Shown here one piece after another: positions 45,928 through 56,408 of a stretch of 64,000 bases of DNA (within the stretch, counting starts at the first letter, position 1; the number at the start of each line of letters is the position of its first letter). The notes beneath the pieces were generated by a model. It was given only the letters and a program-made list of their open reading frames with translations. It did no database searches and had not been told where the DNA came from. The translations under genes and the position numbers were made by a program. Source of the DNA: Arthrobacter sp. StoSoilA2. GTDB lineage: Bacteria > Actinomycetota > Actinomycetes > Actinomycetales > Micrococcaceae. The stretch lies in assembly GCF_019977195.1 (NCBI RefSeq), contig NZ_AP024643.1, positions 3,472,001-3,536,000 on the forward strand, written 5' to 3'.

Positions 45928-47361
45928 ATGACCGCCCAGGATATGGGTTCCGTGGAAGATCTGGCCGCGCGCCTACGTCCCGGGTTCACGCTGGGGGTCG
46001 CGGCCGCCGCCTTCCAGATTGAAGGTTCCGTAACCGCTGATGGGCGGGGACCTTCGGGCTGGGATGCGTTCGCGCAGAAGCCGGGAGCAATCGTCGACGC
46101 CGACTCGCCCACCATAGCCTGCGATCACTACAACCGCGCCGACGAAGATATCAGCCTGATGCAGGAACTCGGCATCGATTCGTACCGTTTCTCCCTTTCC
46201 TGGCCCAGGATCCAGCCCGGCGGCACGGGCACAATCAACCAGCGTGGGCTGGACTTCTACGATCGCCTGATCGACAAACTCCTTGCTGCCGGCATTTCCC
46301 CCATGGTCACTCTGTTCCACTGGGATACTCCCCTGGAACTTGAACACTCCGGCGGCTGGATCAATCGGGATACAGCGGAACGCTTTGCCGTCTATTGCAG
46401 TGCTGCAGCGGAGCGCTTCGGGGACCGCGTGGAGCACTGGGTCACCATGAACGAACCAGTTTCCGTCACCCTCCAGGGCTATGCTTTGGGCGTCCACGCG
46501 CCCGGCCGCCAGTTGTTGTTCGACGCCTTGCCGGCCGCCCACCATCAGCTGCTGGGCCATGGGTTGGCAGTGCGCGCCCTGCGTGACGCCGGGGTGAAGG
46601 GGCAGATCGGCATCTCCAACATGCACTCCCCCGTCCGCCCAGCGAGCAACAGCCTCTCGGACCGTTTGATGGCCCAGTCCTTCGATCTGCTCCTCAACCG
46701 CATCTATGCTGACGCCGTCCTGCTGGGGCAGTACCCCAGGCCACCCTTGCCCATGAAACCCTGGTTCCGGTCCTTGGGAACCATCAGGGATGGTGACCTT
46801 GACCTGATCAGCCAGCCGTTGGACTTCTATGGGCTCAACTACTACTACCCGGTCAAGGTTGCTGCGGGGCGGGGACCGGCGGAGATCCCCACGGGCACGG
46901 CTGTCGAAATGACGAAAGTGCCATTTCACCTGGCCGCCTACCAGGAGTACGAAACGACTGGATTCGGCTGGCCGGTGGCGCCGGAGCATTTGGCAGTACT
47001 GCTCCGCGAGATGAAGGACCGCTACGGCGACGCCCTTCCACCGGTCTACATCACCGAAGGAGGGGCCAGTTTCCCCGAGCCTTCGCGCGTGGATGGGCCT
47101 ATACAGGACCATAACCGGATCAGTTACCTGGCGGAGCATCTTGGCCACGCACTGACAGCTACGGGACCCGGCGGGATCGCCGAGGACGTCGAACTCCGCG
47201 GTTATTACGTGTGGACGCTACTGGACAATTTTGAGTGGGCGGCAGGGTACTCGCAACGCTTCGGCTTGGTGCACGTGGACTTCGACACCTTGGAGCGCAC
47301 ACCCAAAGACTCGTTTTACTGGTACCGGGCACTGGGCCGTGCACGCCATCGGGAACACTAG
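45928..47361 (+). CDS. GH1 beta-glucosidase
   Basis: This family 1 glycosidase hydrolyses terminal beta-glucosides by a retaining mechanism in the cytoplasm (no signal peptide). The ATG at 45928 gives 477 residues; the longer frame upstream is leader. The fold opens with GFTLGVAAAAFQIEG. The acid/base is Glu176 in TMNEP and the nucleophile Glu377 in YITEGGA, where most relatives have TENGA. The aglycone-side W-x-x-x-DNFEW motif (TLLDNFEW) is present. Exact sugar preference is unknown. Confidence 0.93.
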   Translation: MTAQDMGSVEDLAARLRPGFTLGVAAAAFQIEGSVTADGRGPSGWDAFAQKPGAIVDADSPTIACDHYNRADEDISLMQELGIDSYRFSLSWPRIQPGGTGTINQRGLDFYDRLIDKLLAAGISPMVTLFHWDTPLELEHSGGWINRDTAERFAVYCSAAAERFGDRVEHWVTMNEPVSVTLQGYALGVHAPGRQLLFDALPAAHHQLLGHGLAVRALRDAGVKGQIGISNMHSPVRPASNSLSDRLMAQSFDLLLNRIYADAVLLGQYPRPPLPMKPWFRSLGTIRDGDLDLISQPLDFYGLNYYYPVKVAAGRGPAEIPTGTAVEMTKVPFHLAAYQEYETTGFGWPVAPEHLAVLLREMKDRYGDALPPVYITEGGASFPEPSRVDGPIQDHNRISYLAEHLGHALTATGPGGIAEDVELRGYYVWTLLDNFEWAAGYSQRFGLVHVDFDTLERTPKDSFYWYRALGRARHREH

Positions 47362-47387
47362 CCCACGTGGGTTAACTCCAGATTGGG

Positions 47388-47513
47388 CTACTTGTTCTTG
47401 TTGGCGCGGTTGATGCGCTTGGCCCGCTCAATTTCATTGCGGAAGTACTTGCGACCCCACAGCACTCCGCCGCCGATCACCGCGATGATGGCAAGGAAAA
47501 TCAGGAATTCCAT
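47388..47513 (-). CDS. Small single-pass membrane peptide, 41 residues
   Basis: This short gene starts at an ATG preceded by GAGAGGAG and reads MEFLIFLAIIAVIGGGVLWG, one membrane helix, then a strongly basic tail (GRKYFRNEIERAKRINRANKNK, quoted in full over two parts). It begins 25 bases after the stop of the giant membrane protein and is on the same strand, so the two are probably cotranscribed. I do not recognise a family. A good ribosome site and amino-acid pattern support it as real. Confidence 0.7.
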   Translation of the reverse strand: MEFLIFLAIIAVIGGGVLWGRKYFRNEIERAKRINRANKNK

Positions 47514-47538
47514 GGTGCTCCTCTCATTGGGTTCAACG

Positions 47539-50500
47539 TTAGCGGATTCCATCCCGGCTGGATGCAGGTGAGGGTTCCGGTGTTGGATTGTTTCCGTCGG
47601 TTGCAGGCGGTTTTCGGTTCAGCCTCCATACCGCCAGGACGATGAGGGCCAAGGCGACGAGTGCCAGCATGGCGAATGCGTAACTGCGCAGCGCCCACAT
47701 GATGCTGGCTGCCACACCAGCAGCGCCCCACCACACGAACATTCGCTCAGCCAGGAGGAGTCCGGCCACCAGGAGCACCACATGAGCCACGAGGACGTAT
47801 ATCTGCTGGGACGATGTTCCCACGAAACTTGTCCCCACGGCTGTCAAGGACAGCAGCCCTGCTGTGAGGGCAAGCCGCAATTGTCCCTCTGGACGCTGGA
47901 AGCCCATGTAGCGCACCCCTGCCGTAACCGCGCCCGCGACGACGTACCATTGCGCGGCCCAGAACCAGTCAGGTGAGCCGCCATCCACAAACAGCACGGC
48001 CCGTTGGAACCCTGCAAGGGTTGCCAGTGCAGTGATTTCTCCGGCCAGGCGCTTGCCGTTCGGGACCTCGATGACCACCAACACTCCGGCAACCAGGATC
48101 AGGCCCGCACCCACCAGCGAGGTCTGGTCCCGTGCCAGGCCGGCGGCCGCAGCTGCGCCAAGCCCCGTGATCGAAGTTATCACCAGGGCGTTCCGCCGCC
48201 AGGGTTGTGAGGTGATGGAAGGTCCGCCCAGTCGTCGGACCACATACATGGCCGCCCCGGTTCCCATTGCGCCTATCAGCCATGGAACGAAGGAGTCCCA
48301 GGGAGTCGGTTCGCGGCCATCCAGCAAACCGTCGACGGCGGTCACGGCACCAACCAGCGCGGCGGGCGCGGCCGCGGCATAGAGGGAAGGCATGCCCTCA
48401 AAGTGCGACGCAGCGAACAGCACCGACGCCAGAACCAGGACGGCAAAACCGCTCAGCGACAGGGACGTCGCCAGAGCCAACAATCCGCCGGCAGTGGTGA
48501 AGGTGAGTGCCGAAATCAACCACAGCAACCGTTCGGCCACAGCGGCGGGTGAACCCTCGCCGGTCCTGACTGACCCCGCGTTCAGGGGCGGGAAAACTGC
48601 CCTGGCAACCACGGCAGCCACAGCCAGCGCAAGCAGTACCCAGGGCACTTGATACTTATCCAGCAACGGCTGATACAACCACGTATCGGATGGGAAGCCC
48701 AGGGCGGGTCCAGCGGCAATCACTCCTGCCGTGACTGCAGCGATCCCAAAGTACTGCGCTCCCCGGGCACCAAAGGTGCGCCACGCGATCGCGGCTGTTA
48801 CCGGAACGAATGCCAACTCCGCGAGGAGCACCCAACGGCCACCGCCGTCGTAGTCTTCTGCGAGGAAGTAGGCCAGTGGGAGTAGTAGCTGTGCACTTGG
48901 AACGGCCCAAACCATTGCCTTCTGGAAGGGGTCATCGCTGTGCCGCCCCTGGAGAAAGGACTGCAGAAGGAACTGCACCGGCAACTGCAGGATAAGGATC
49001 AGCGCGACGGTGACAGATGTAGCCGCAGCCGACTCCGTGAAGTCGGCCACCACAAGTGTGACCAAGGCCCCGGAGAGAATGCGCACAGCCAACAGGTAGC
49101 CACCACGGGCGAGGCGTTGACCGGTGACAGCAACCATGAAGCCGCTATATGCCGTAAAGATGCCCAGCAGGAGTTCCAGATCCCTGACATTTCCAAGCCG
49201 GAGGGCGAGCAGCAGAACCATTGCCGCAGGAGCGAACAACCATCCCGGTTTGTGCGCTCGAAGCGCGGTACTCACGGCCACGGCCGCCAGTGCCGCCAGC
49301 GTGGCAGCGGCACCTGGTTGCCAGCCCTCGCGACCCCCCGGAACCCCATCCATGGTGAGGAACATACTGCACAGGACCATGGCGGCAAGCACCACTCCAG
49401 CATCAATAATGGCCGGGCGTGGGAACTTCGCAACATAACCCGCACGCAGAGGCAGGATCAGCTGTAGGGCGAGAACGACTGTGACAGTCAGTCCGACGCC
49501 AACCGCTTCACCGGCAATCCGGAATCCGGCATCCTTCGTTGTGTCGTAGTAGGCCGAGGCAGCCAACAGGGTTCCTGCAGCGCGCGCCAACCACCAGTAG
49601 CTTTGCCTATGCAAGGAAGCGGGCAGCCGGAGGGCTGTGGCGCAGAAGTAGGTGACAGCCGCCAAGAGAACAACGTTACCCAGAGTCCGCGACACAGCAA
49701 CCACAGCCACGATGCCTGCCACCGTAGCGGCGGTCGGAGCAAGGAACTCCCCCATGGTCGGACGCCAGGTCAGCACGCCACCACCTGCGGGGCCGGAACC
49801 ACTGCTGCCCTTACCCTGGGGGAACAGCAACCAGCCGGACACCAAACCTGCGGCAACCACCACCCCCACAGCAACCGCCACAATGGGCCGCCCGGGTGCG
49901 GCATCGAAAAGAGGCAAAGCAAGAAGTCCTGCCATCGCCACACCGCCGAACCCCGCCGTGGACGCCTGTGCTCCCACGGTGCGGACACCGTTGCCCTCAA
50001 GCAAGGCACTCACCAGCTGCTGTACGGCACACGCCGCCACGAAAGCGAACAACGTGTAGGCAGACCTGTCCGGATGGTCGGTGAAGACGCCCGCAGCCGA
50101 CACCGTTACAGCCAGCGTCAGGGCGACCCGCCCAGCCAGGACGTAGACATGTCGAAGTGGCCCTGGCCTGATGGCTCCCAGAAGGAACCAGTACAGGCCG
50201 GCGACAGCGAGCAGCACGGTCACAGGCCACGCACCCAGCAACCCAACGAACGGTATTGCCACAACAAGTACGGCGGCCGGTGCGAACTCTGCCCCCTGGC
50301 CCAGCTTCCACCCCACCACCATGGAAGTCGATATCGCGATGAAGAGCGGCAGGAACTCCGGCAGCTGGAAGTTTCCCATGCCAAGCATGACCATGAGCAC
50401 AACCGAGGCAACAATTTGCAGCCCGAGGCACCAGACGGCGTCGTACCACCACGTACGTGGAACCAGGCGTTTTCCGCCGAATGCGACTCCAACCGATTGG

Positions 50501-51798
50501 AGACCCAGACAGATGATTCCTGCCAGCAGCACGTGGCTTGAATCCGCAGATACATCCCACACAAAACCCAACACAGCCAAGGTGGAGGCGGCGCGGGCGA
50601 AATAGAAGTTCAGCAAACGGTGCTGGCCTGACCTCACAAGCAGCATCACCGCAAAGTACAGCGCGCACATCACCATGACCATGGGGTACTCCCCCTTGGC
50701 CAGGAAGCTGGGCGTCATGGTTACCGCGAGCCCCACGAACGGCACTACAAAGGGATGCAGCACCACCAAAGGACGCACATAGAGCGGAGGGATCCAACGG
50801 GGGTGAACCAGTGCAGCCAGTGTGAAGAGAATGGCAACGCCAATGAGCGCCGTAAAGTACCAGACCAGGGCCCCGCCTAGCACTGATACTCCGGACCACG
50901 CCGTGGAAACCACGAAGGTAAGTGACAGCAACGCCAGCACCTTGTTATCGAGGCGCAGAGCAGCGTAAACGTAGGCAGCAGTTCCCAGCAATGAAGTGAT
51001 CAGCCATGCCATGGGGCCGTCATGGAGGGCAAAGTTGTACATGGCCAAACCTGTAACCGGGACCAGGGCCAGCCCTGTTCCCGTAAAGGCCATGGCTGCC
51101 GGGCGAAGCCGCGGCACCCTTCGCTGGATGATGAGTCCTGAAGCATAGAACAAGATGGTGATCGCCCAAATAGCCACAAACCGAAAAACCCCAGGAAGAC
51201 TGGTTCCAACAAACAGGGCGCCGGCGGCAACAAGCAACAGACTCGCGACGTACAGGGTGATGTTGATGTTTTGGCGGTCGCGCTTCTCCTTTCTCGCCGC
51301 TACCGTTTCCGGGCTCTCACGCGGGGTGAGCGTCGGCTGGAATTGCCACTGTTGTGGCGTAGGAGCAAAACTTGGCTCGGGCACAGGCCCGCGACTGTAC
51401 GACAGCGGAACCCGGGGTGGCGCAGTACTTCCCACGGTCTGCTGAAAGGCAGGAGGCAGGAGCACGGGCTGGAACGGCGTCGGCTGCAATATTGCAGGCG
51501 GTTGCAGCACCGTCCTCGGTTGTTGGACTGTCGCCGGCTGCTGTACTGTCGCTGGTTGCTGCGGTGCCGCCGGTTGCTCCCGCACTGCAGGCCGCTGGCT
51601 TTGCCCCCGCGCGTCCTCCCAACCTGCCAAATGGCCGGCGAGATACCCCGCACGGTAAGTGGCGGCGTCGTCGGCTCTGACAGCCGGCGTCGAACGGGCG
51701 GCCTCCCGTCGGCCCCGCACCAAACCCAGCGCATAACCAATGACACCAATAACGACCAAAAGCAGCAGTACAAGGCCCGTCGTCAAGAATCCCAGCAT
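47539..51798 (-). CDS. Giant polytopic membrane protein of unknown function (1419 residues)
   Basis: The protein has an N-terminal membrane helix (GFLTTGLVLLLLVVIGVIGYALGL) followed by a Gln/Pro-rich linker of about 90 residues with QQPATV repeats. A short charged segment (RKEKRDRQN) follows, then an almost unbroken run of hydrophobic helices to near the C-terminus; I estimate 35-40. The tail is short and polar. There is no ATPase, kinase or enzyme motif. Codon use and GC resemble the neighbours. The first ATG is used; it lies 70 bases downstream (on the minus strand) of the tuf terminator. DUF2157/DUF2339-like proteins are the closest in general style, but no family was recognised. Confidence 0.85.
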   Translation of the reverse strand: MLGFLTTGLVLLLLVVIGVIGYALGLVRGRREAARSTPAVRADDAATYRAGYLAGHLAGWEDARGQSQRPAVREQPAAPQQPATVQQPATVQQPRTVLQPPAILQPTPFQPVLLPPAFQQTVGSTAPPRVPLSYSRGPVPEPSFAPTPQQWQFQPTLTPRESPETVAARKEKRDRQNINITLYVASLLLVAAGALFVGTSLPGVFRFVAIWAITILFYASGLIIQRRVPRLRPAAMAFTGTGLALVPVTGLAMYNFALHDGPMAWLITSLLGTAAYVYAALRLDNKVLALLSLTFVVSTAWSGVSVLGGALVWYFTALIGVAILFTLAALVHPRWIPPLYVRPLVVLHPFVVPFVGLAVTMTPSFLAKGEYPMVMVMCALYFAVMLLVRSGQHRLLNFYFARAASTLAVLGFVWDVSADSSHVLLAGIICLGLQSVGVAFGGKRLVPRTWWYDAVWCLGLQIVASVVLMVMLGMGNFQLPEFLPLFIAISTSMVVGWKLGQGAEFAPAAVLVVAIPFVGLLGAWPVTVLLAVAGLYWFLLGAIRPGPLRHVYVLAGRVALTLAVTVSAAGVFTDHPDRSAYTLFAFVAACAVQQLVSALLEGNGVRTVGAQASTAGFGGVAMAGLLALPLFDAAPGRPIVAVAVGVVVAAGLVSGWLLFPQGKGSSGSGPAGGGVLTWRPTMGEFLAPTAATVAGIVAVVAVSRTLGNVVLLAAVTYFCATALRLPASLHRQSYWWLARAAGTLLAASAYYDTTKDAGFRIAGEAVGVGLTVTVVLALQLILPLRAGYVAKFPRPAIIDAGVVLAAMVLCSMFLTMDGVPGGREGWQPGAAATLAALAAVAVSTALRAHKPGWLFAPAAMVLLLALRLGNVRDLELLLGIFTAYSGFMVAVTGQRLARGGYLLAVRILSGALVTLVVADFTESAAATSVTVALILILQLPVQFLLQSFLQGRHSDDPFQKAMVWAVPSAQLLLPLAYFLAEDYDGGGRWVLLAELAFVPVTAAIAWRTFGARGAQYFGIAAVTAGVIAAGPALGFPSDTWLYQPLLDKYQVPWVLLALAVAAVVARAVFPPLNAGSVRTGEGSPAAVAERLLWLISALTFTTAGGLLALATSLSLSGFAVLVLASVLFAASHFEGMPSLYAAAAPAALVGAVTAVDGLLDGREPTPWDSFVPWLIGAMGTGAAMYVVRRLGGPSITSQPWRRNALVITSITGLGAAAAAGLARDQTSLVGAGLILVAGVLVVIEVPNGKRLAGEITALATLAGFQRAVLFVDGGSPDWFWAAQWYVVAGAVTAGVRYMGFQRPEGQLRLALTAGLLSLTAVGTSFVGTSSQQIYVLVAHVVLLVAGLLLAERMFVWWGAAGVAASIMWALRSYAFAMLALVALALIVLAVWRLNRKPPATDGNNPTPEPSPASSRDGIR

Positions 51799-51867
51799 GG
51801 AAGCTCCTACGGTGAAGCCGGGCGCAAGGCCTGCACGGCATTAATCCAATCGATAGATTAATCATAG

Positions 51868-51909
51868 CAAAGAAGAACCCCACGGCAAAAGCGGTGGGGT
51901 TCTTCTTTG
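51868..51909 (-). terminator. Terminator after tuf
   Basis: CAAAGAAGAACCCCAC and GTGGGGTTCTTCTTTG pair perfectly over 16 bases around a 10-base loop. On the minus strand the stem itself ends in a U-rich TTCTTCTTTG. It lies 47 bases after the tuf stop. Confidence 0.9.
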
Positions 51910-51955
51910 GCTTGCTACCGACCAGGCGGGAAGTTTGCCGATCTACAAGTAGAAA

Positions 51956-53146
51956 CTACTTGATGATCTTGGTAACACGTCCCGAACCAACGGTGCGGCC
52001 GCCTTCGCGGATAGCGAAGCCGAGGCCCTCTTCCATAGCGATCGGCTGGATGAGCTCAACGGTCATCTCAGTGTTGTCGCCAGGCATAACCATTTCCGTG
52101 CCTTCCGGCAGGGTGATAACGCCGGTTACGTCCGTGGTACGGAAGTAGAACTGCGGGCGGTAGTTCGAGTAGAACGGGTTGTGACGTCCGCCTTCGTCCT
52201 TGGAAAGGATGTAGACGTTGGCCTCGAAGTCGGTGTGCGGGGTGATGGAACCCGGCTTGACGACAACCTGGCCACGCTCGACGTCGTCGCGCTTGAGACC
52301 GCGGAGCAGGAGGCCACAGTTCTCGCCGGCCCATGCTTCGTCGAGCTGCTTGTGGAACATCTCGATACCGGTAACCGTGGTCTTCTGGACCGGGCGGATA
52401 CCGACGATCTCGACCTCGGAGTTGATGGCGAGGGTTCCACGCTCGGCGCGGCCCGTAACAACGGTGCCACGACCGGTGATGGTGAAGACGTCTTCGATCG
52501 GCATCAGGAACGGCTTGTCGCGGTCACGTACGGGGTCCGGAACGGACTCGTCGACAGCTGCCATCAGGTCCTGGACGGACTTGACCCAAACCGGGTCGCC
52601 TTCCAGAGCCTTCAGACCGGAAACGCGAACAACCGGAGCTTCATCGCCATCGAAGCCCTGCGAGCTCAGGAGCTCACGAACTTCCATTTCGACGAGGTCG
52701 AGGAGTTCTTCGTCATCAACCATGTCCGACTTGTTCAGTGCGACCAGCAGGTAGGGAACACCAACCTGGCGGGCGAGCAGAACGTGCTCGCGGGTCTGGG
52801 CCATCGGACCATCGGTTGCGGCAACCACGAGGATTGCGCCGTCCATCTGGGCAGCACCGGTGATCATGTTCTTGATGTAGTCAGCGTGACCGGGGGCGTC
52901 AACGTGTGCGTAGTGACGCTTCTCGGTCTGGTACTCCACGTGGGAGATGTTGATGGTAATACCGCGCTGGCGCTCTTCCGGAGCAGAGTCGATGGACGCG
53001 AAGTCGCGCTGCTCGTTGATGTCCGGGTACTGGTCGTACAGCACCTTGGAAATGGCGGCAGTCAGCGTCGTCTTACCGTGGTCAACGTGACCAATGGTGC
53101 CGATGTTGACGTGCGGCTTAGTCCGCTCGAACTTTGCCTTTGCCAC
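51956..53146 (-). CDS. tuf: Elongation factor Tu
   Basis: EF-Tu brings aminoacyl-tRNA to the ribosome. The 396 residues have G1 GHVDHGKT, switch [11 protein letters not shown]4 NKSD and the C-terminal [11 protein letters not shown]. The start is a GTG after GGAGGAA. It is separated from fusA by 231 bases with a likely second promoter. Confidence 0.98.
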   Translation of the reverse strand: MAKAKFERTKPHVNIGTIGHVDHGKTTLTAAISKVLYDQYPDINEQRDFASIDSAPEERQRGITINISHVEYQTEKRHYAHVDAPGHADYIKNMITGAAQMDGAILVVAATDGPMAQTREHVLLARQVGVPYLLVALNKSDMVDDEELLDLVEMEVRELLSSQGFDGDEAPVVRVSGLKALEGDPVWVKSVQDLMAAVDESVPDPVRDRDKPFLMPIEDVFTITGRGTVVTGRAERGTLAINSEVEIVGIRPVQKTTVTGIEMFHKQLDEAWAGENCGLLLRGLKRDDVERGQVVVKPGSITPHTDFEANVYILSKDEGGRHNPFYSNYRPQFYFRTTDVTGVITLPEGTEMVMPGDNTEMTVELIQPIAMEEGLGFAIREGGRTVGSGRVTKIIK

Positions 53147-53377
53147 AGGTTCCTCCTAGAACGATTTCAAGTGAAGTGCTCCTCGGCCGCGCTTTTCGCG
53201 GCAGAAACTTTAGCAAGTCTACTTGGGGGCTTGGTTTTGGTGAAATTGCAGATTCAGGAACCAATACTAGTTCCTAGAGCCTGTTCGCGCAGGGGCCGGG
53301 CCACGGCTTTCGCCGCAGCCCCGCCTCACACGCTAAGATGCCCTCCCGGAATCGGAATAGCATCCGTTGCCGGGAGA
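53147..53377 (-). promoter_or_regulatory. fusA-tuf spacer with candidate tuf promoter
   Basis: On the minus strand TTTCAC-18-TAGACT (about 53217-53246) is a plausible tuf promoter. A hairpin built on GGGGC-tg-CGGC-gaaa-GCCG-tg-GCCC (about 53293-53321) could weaken readthrough from fusA. Confidence 0.4.
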
Positions 53378-55492
53378 TTACTCTCCGCGGGTTTTCTGGA
53401 TGATCTCGTCGGCTACAGCCTTCGGGACCTCCGCGTAGCTGTTGAACGTCATGGAGTACACGGCACGACCCTGCGTCTTGGAACGGAGGTCGCCAATGTA
53501 ACCGAACATGCCGGACAGCGGAACGTGTGCACGGATAACCTTCACACCTGCTGCGTCCTCCATGGACTGCATCTGGCCACGGCGGGCGTTCAGGTCACCA
53601 ATAACATCACCCATGTATTCCTCAGGTGTGCGGACCTCAACATCCATCAGCGGTTCGAGCAGAACAGGGTTCGCCTTGCGTGCAGCTTCCTTGAAAGCCA
53701 TACGGCCGGCGATCTTGAACGCCATTTCCGAAGAGTCAACATCGTGGGACGCGCCATCAATCAGCGTGGCCTTGATGCCGACAACCGGGTAGCCGGCCAG
53801 GACGCCGTCGTTCAGTGCATCCTGGATACCAGCGTCAACGGACGGGATGTATTCGCGCGGAACGCGGCCACCGGTGACCTTGTTCTCGAACTCGTACAGC
53901 TCGCCGGAAGAGGTGTCCATCGGCTCGATCGCGATCTGGATCTTTGCGAACTGACCCGAACCACCGGTCTGCTTCTTGTGCGTGTAGTCGTGACGCTCTA
54001 CGGCGCGCTTGATGGTTTCGCGGTAAGCAACCTGCGGCTTGCCAACGTTTGCCTCAACCTTGAATTCGCGGCGCATGCGGTCCACCAGGATGTCCAGGTG
54101 GAGCTCGCCCATGCCGGCGATGATGGTCTGGCCCGTGTCTTCGTTGAGGGAGACCTGGAAGGTCGGGTCCTCAGCGGAGAGCTTCTGGATGGCCGTGGAG
54201 AGCTTCTCCTGGTCACCCTTGGTGTTGGGCTCGATGGCAACCGAGATCACGGGCTCCGGGAAGCTCATGGACTCGAGGACGATCTGCTGGTTGGCATCAC
54301 ACAGGGTATCGCCCGTTGTGGTGTCCTTCAGACCGATGGCTGCGTAGATGTGGCCGGCGGTAGCGCCCTCAACGGGCATTTCCTTGTTGGCGTGCATCTG
54401 GAACAGCTTGCCGATGCGTTCCTTCTTGCCCTTGGTGGAGTTGACCACCTGGGCGCCGGCCTCGACGTGACCGGAGTACACGCGGATGAAGGTCAGCTGA
54501 CCGAAGAACGGGTGCGCCGCAATCTTGAAGGCGAGGGCCGAGAACGGCTCGTCTGCAGAGGGCTTGCGGGTGAGTTCCTTCTCTTCGTCGCGGGGATCGT
54601 GACCGATCATCGCGGGGACGTCGAGCGGGTTCGGCAGGAAGTCGACAACAGCGTCAAGCATCGGCTGTACGCCGCGGTTCTTGAAGGCAGAGCCACAGAA
54701 CACGGGGTAGAGCTCGGAGTTGATGGTCATCTTGCGGATGCCGGCCTTCAGTTCCTCAAGGGTGAGTTCTTCACCTTCGAGGTACTTCTCCATGAGCTCT
54801 TCGGATGCTTCCGCAACGGTCTCTACGAGCTGTGCACGGTACTCTTCAGCCTTGGCCTGGAGGTCCGCCGGAATTTCCTGCACTTCGTAGGAAGCGCCCA
54901 TGGTGACGTCACCCTTTGCGTCGCCAGGCCAAACCAGGGCACGCATTTCGAGGAGGTCAACCACGCCGATGAAGTCGTTCTCAGCGCCGATCGGGAGCTG
55001 CATGACCAGCGGCTTGGCACCAAGGCGGGAAATGATGGTGTCAACGGTGAAGTAGAAGTCCGCACCCAGCTTGTCCATCTTGTTGACGAAGCAGATACGC
55101 GGAACGTTGTACTTGTCAGCCTGGCGCCAAACAGTCTCGGACTGCGGCTCCACGCCTTCCTTGCCGTCGAACACAGCGACAGCACCGTCGAGGACGCGCA
55201 GGGAGCGCTCAACCTCAACCGTGAAGTCCACGTGGCCCGGGGTGTCGATGATGTTGATCTGGTTCTGGTTCCAGAAGCAAGTCACGGCGGCAGACGTGAT
55301 GGTGATGCCGCGTTCCTTTTCCTGTTCCATCCAGTCGGTCGTCGAGGCGCCGTCGTGCGTCTCGCCGATCTTGTGGTTCACACCCGTGTAGAACAGGATG
55401 CGCTCGGTAGTGGTGGTCTTGCCGGCATCGATGTGGGCCATGATGCCGATATTGCGGACCTTGTTAAGGTCGGTAAGCACGTCCTGTGCCAC
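53378..55492 (-). CDS. fusA: Elongation factor G
   Basis: EF-G drives translocation and, with RRF, ribosome recycling. The 704 residues show G1 [22 protein letters not shown] and the domain IV loop [10 protein letters not shown]. It begins [20 protein letters not shown]. rpsG lies 69 bases upstream with a hairpin in the gap. Confidence 0.98.
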   Translation of the reverse strand: MAQDVLTDLNKVRNIGIMAHIDAGKTTTTERILFYTGVNHKIGETHDGASTTDWMEQEKERGITITSAAVTCFWNQNQINIIDTPGHVDFTVEVERSLRVLDGAVAVFDGKEGVEPQSETVWRQADKYNVPRICFVNKMDKLGADFYFTVDTIISRLGAKPLVMQLPIGAENDFIGVVDLLEMRALVWPGDAKGDVTMGASYEVQEIPADLQAKAEEYRAQLVETVAEASEELMEKYLEGEELTLEELKAGIRKMTINSELYPVFCGSAFKNRGVQPMLDAVVDFLPNPLDVPAMIGHDPRDEEKELTRKPSADEPFSALAFKIAAHPFFGQLTFIRVYSGHVEAGAQVVNSTKGKKERIGKLFQMHANKEMPVEGATAGHIYAAIGLKDTTTGDTLCDANQQIVLESMSFPEPVISVAIEPNTKGDQEKLSTAIQKLSAEDPTFQVSLNEDTGQTIIAGMGELHLDILVDRMRREFKVEANVGKPQVAYRETIKRAVERHDYTHKKQTGGSGQFAKIQIAIEPMDTSSGELYEFENKVTGGRVPREYIPSVDAGIQDALNDGVLAGYPVVGIKATLIDGASHDVDSSEMAFKIAGRMAFKEAARKANPVLLEPLMDVEVRTPEEYMGDVIGDLNARRGQMQSMEDAAGVKVIRAHVPLSGMFGYIGDLRSKTQGRAVYSMTFNSYAEVPKAVADEIIQKTRGE

Positions 55493-55522
55493 GGGGTCTC
55501 CCTTTCGGATGGACTACACGTT

Positions 55523-55550
55523 CGCCGCCGGCTCGGTTGAGCCGACGGCG
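55523..55550 (-). other. Intercistronic hairpin between rpsG and fusA
   Basis: CGCCGCCGGCTC and GAGCCGACGGCG pair over 12 positions with one mismatch around a 4-base loop. It has no U-tract. Confidence 0.55.
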
Positions 55551-55561
55551 CCCGGGAGGAT

Positions 55562-56032
55562 TTACCAGCGGTAGTGTGCGAAGGCCTTGTTGGACTCGGC
55601 CATCTTGTGGGTGTCTTCGCGACGCTTGACAGCGGCACCGAGACCGTTCGAGGCATCCAGGATTTCGTTCTGGAGACGCTCGGTCATGGTCTTCTCGCGG
55701 CGGGCCTTGGAGTAGCCCACGAGCCAACGCAGGGCGAGGGCGGTGGAGCGACCCGGCTTGACCTCAACCGGAACCTGGTAGGTGGCGCCACCAACACGGC
55801 GTGAACGCACCTCGAGGGAAGGCTTGACGTTGTCCATGGCCTTCTTGAGGGCAGCAACGGGGTCGCCGCCGGACTTGGCACGTGCACCTTCGAGGGCGCC
55901 GTAAACGATGCGCTCTGCGGTGGACTTCTTGCCGTCAACCAGAACCTTGTTGATCAGCTGAGTGACCAACGGGGAGCCGTAAACGGGATCGGAAACTAGC
56001 GGCCGCTTCGGGGCCGGACCCTTGCGAGGCAT
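55562..56032 (-). CDS. rpsG: 30S ribosomal protein S7
   Basis: S7 nucleates the 30S head. The ATG at 56032, one base after the rpsL stop, gives [20 protein letters not shown] and 156 residues with the [15 protein letters not shown] region. A longer frame overlaps rpsL and is not used. Confidence 0.97.
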   Translation of the reverse strand: MPRKGPAPKRPLVSDPVYGSPLVTQLINKVLVDGKKSTAERIVYGALEGARAKSGGDPVAALKKAMDNVKPSLEVRSRRVGGATYQVPVEVKPGRSTALALRWLVGYSKARREKTMTERLQNEILDASNGLGAAVKRREDTHKMAESNKAFAHYRW

Positions 56033-56033
56033 A

Positions 56034-56408
56034 TTACTTCTTCTCCATCTTTGCGCCGTAACGGCTGCGGGCCTGCTTGCGGTTCTTGACACCCTGGGTG
56101 TCGAGTGCGCCGCGGACGATCTTGTAGCGGACACCCGGAAGGTCCTTCACACGACCACCACGGACGAGCACGATGGAGTGCTCCTGGAGGTTGTGGCCAA
56201 CGCCGGGGATGTAAGCGGTAACTTCAACGCCACCGTTGAGGCGCACACGTGCCACCTTACGAAGAGCCGAGTTCGGCTTCTTGGGGGTGGTGGTGTAGAC
56301 GCGGGTGCAAACACCGCGGCGCATCGGGCTGCCCTTCAGCGCGGGAGCCTTGGTCTTGGAGACCTTAGGCGTGCGGCCCTTGCGGACCAGCTGGTTAATC
56401 GTAGGCAC
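56034..56408 (-). CDS. rpsL: 30S ribosomal protein S12
   Basis: S12 controls decoding accuracy. The start is the GTG at 56408 after GGAGA, giving [11 protein letters not shown] after the first residue and 124 residues. The streptomycin-determining lysines in [10 protein letters not shown] and [12 protein letters not shown] are wild type. It is the first gene of the str operon. Confidence 0.97.
   Translation of the reverse strand: MPTINQLVRKGRTPKVSKTKAPALKGSPMRRGVCTRVYTTTPKKPNSALRKVARVRLNGGVEVTAYIPGVGHNLQEHSIVLVRGGRVKDLPGVRYKIVRGALDTQGVKNRKQARSRYGAKMEKK

Noticed and set aside
52181..55540. 1119-residue plus-strand open frame opposite tuf and fusA
   Set aside because: It spans two genes and their gap in antisense. 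This is a codon-bias shadow.
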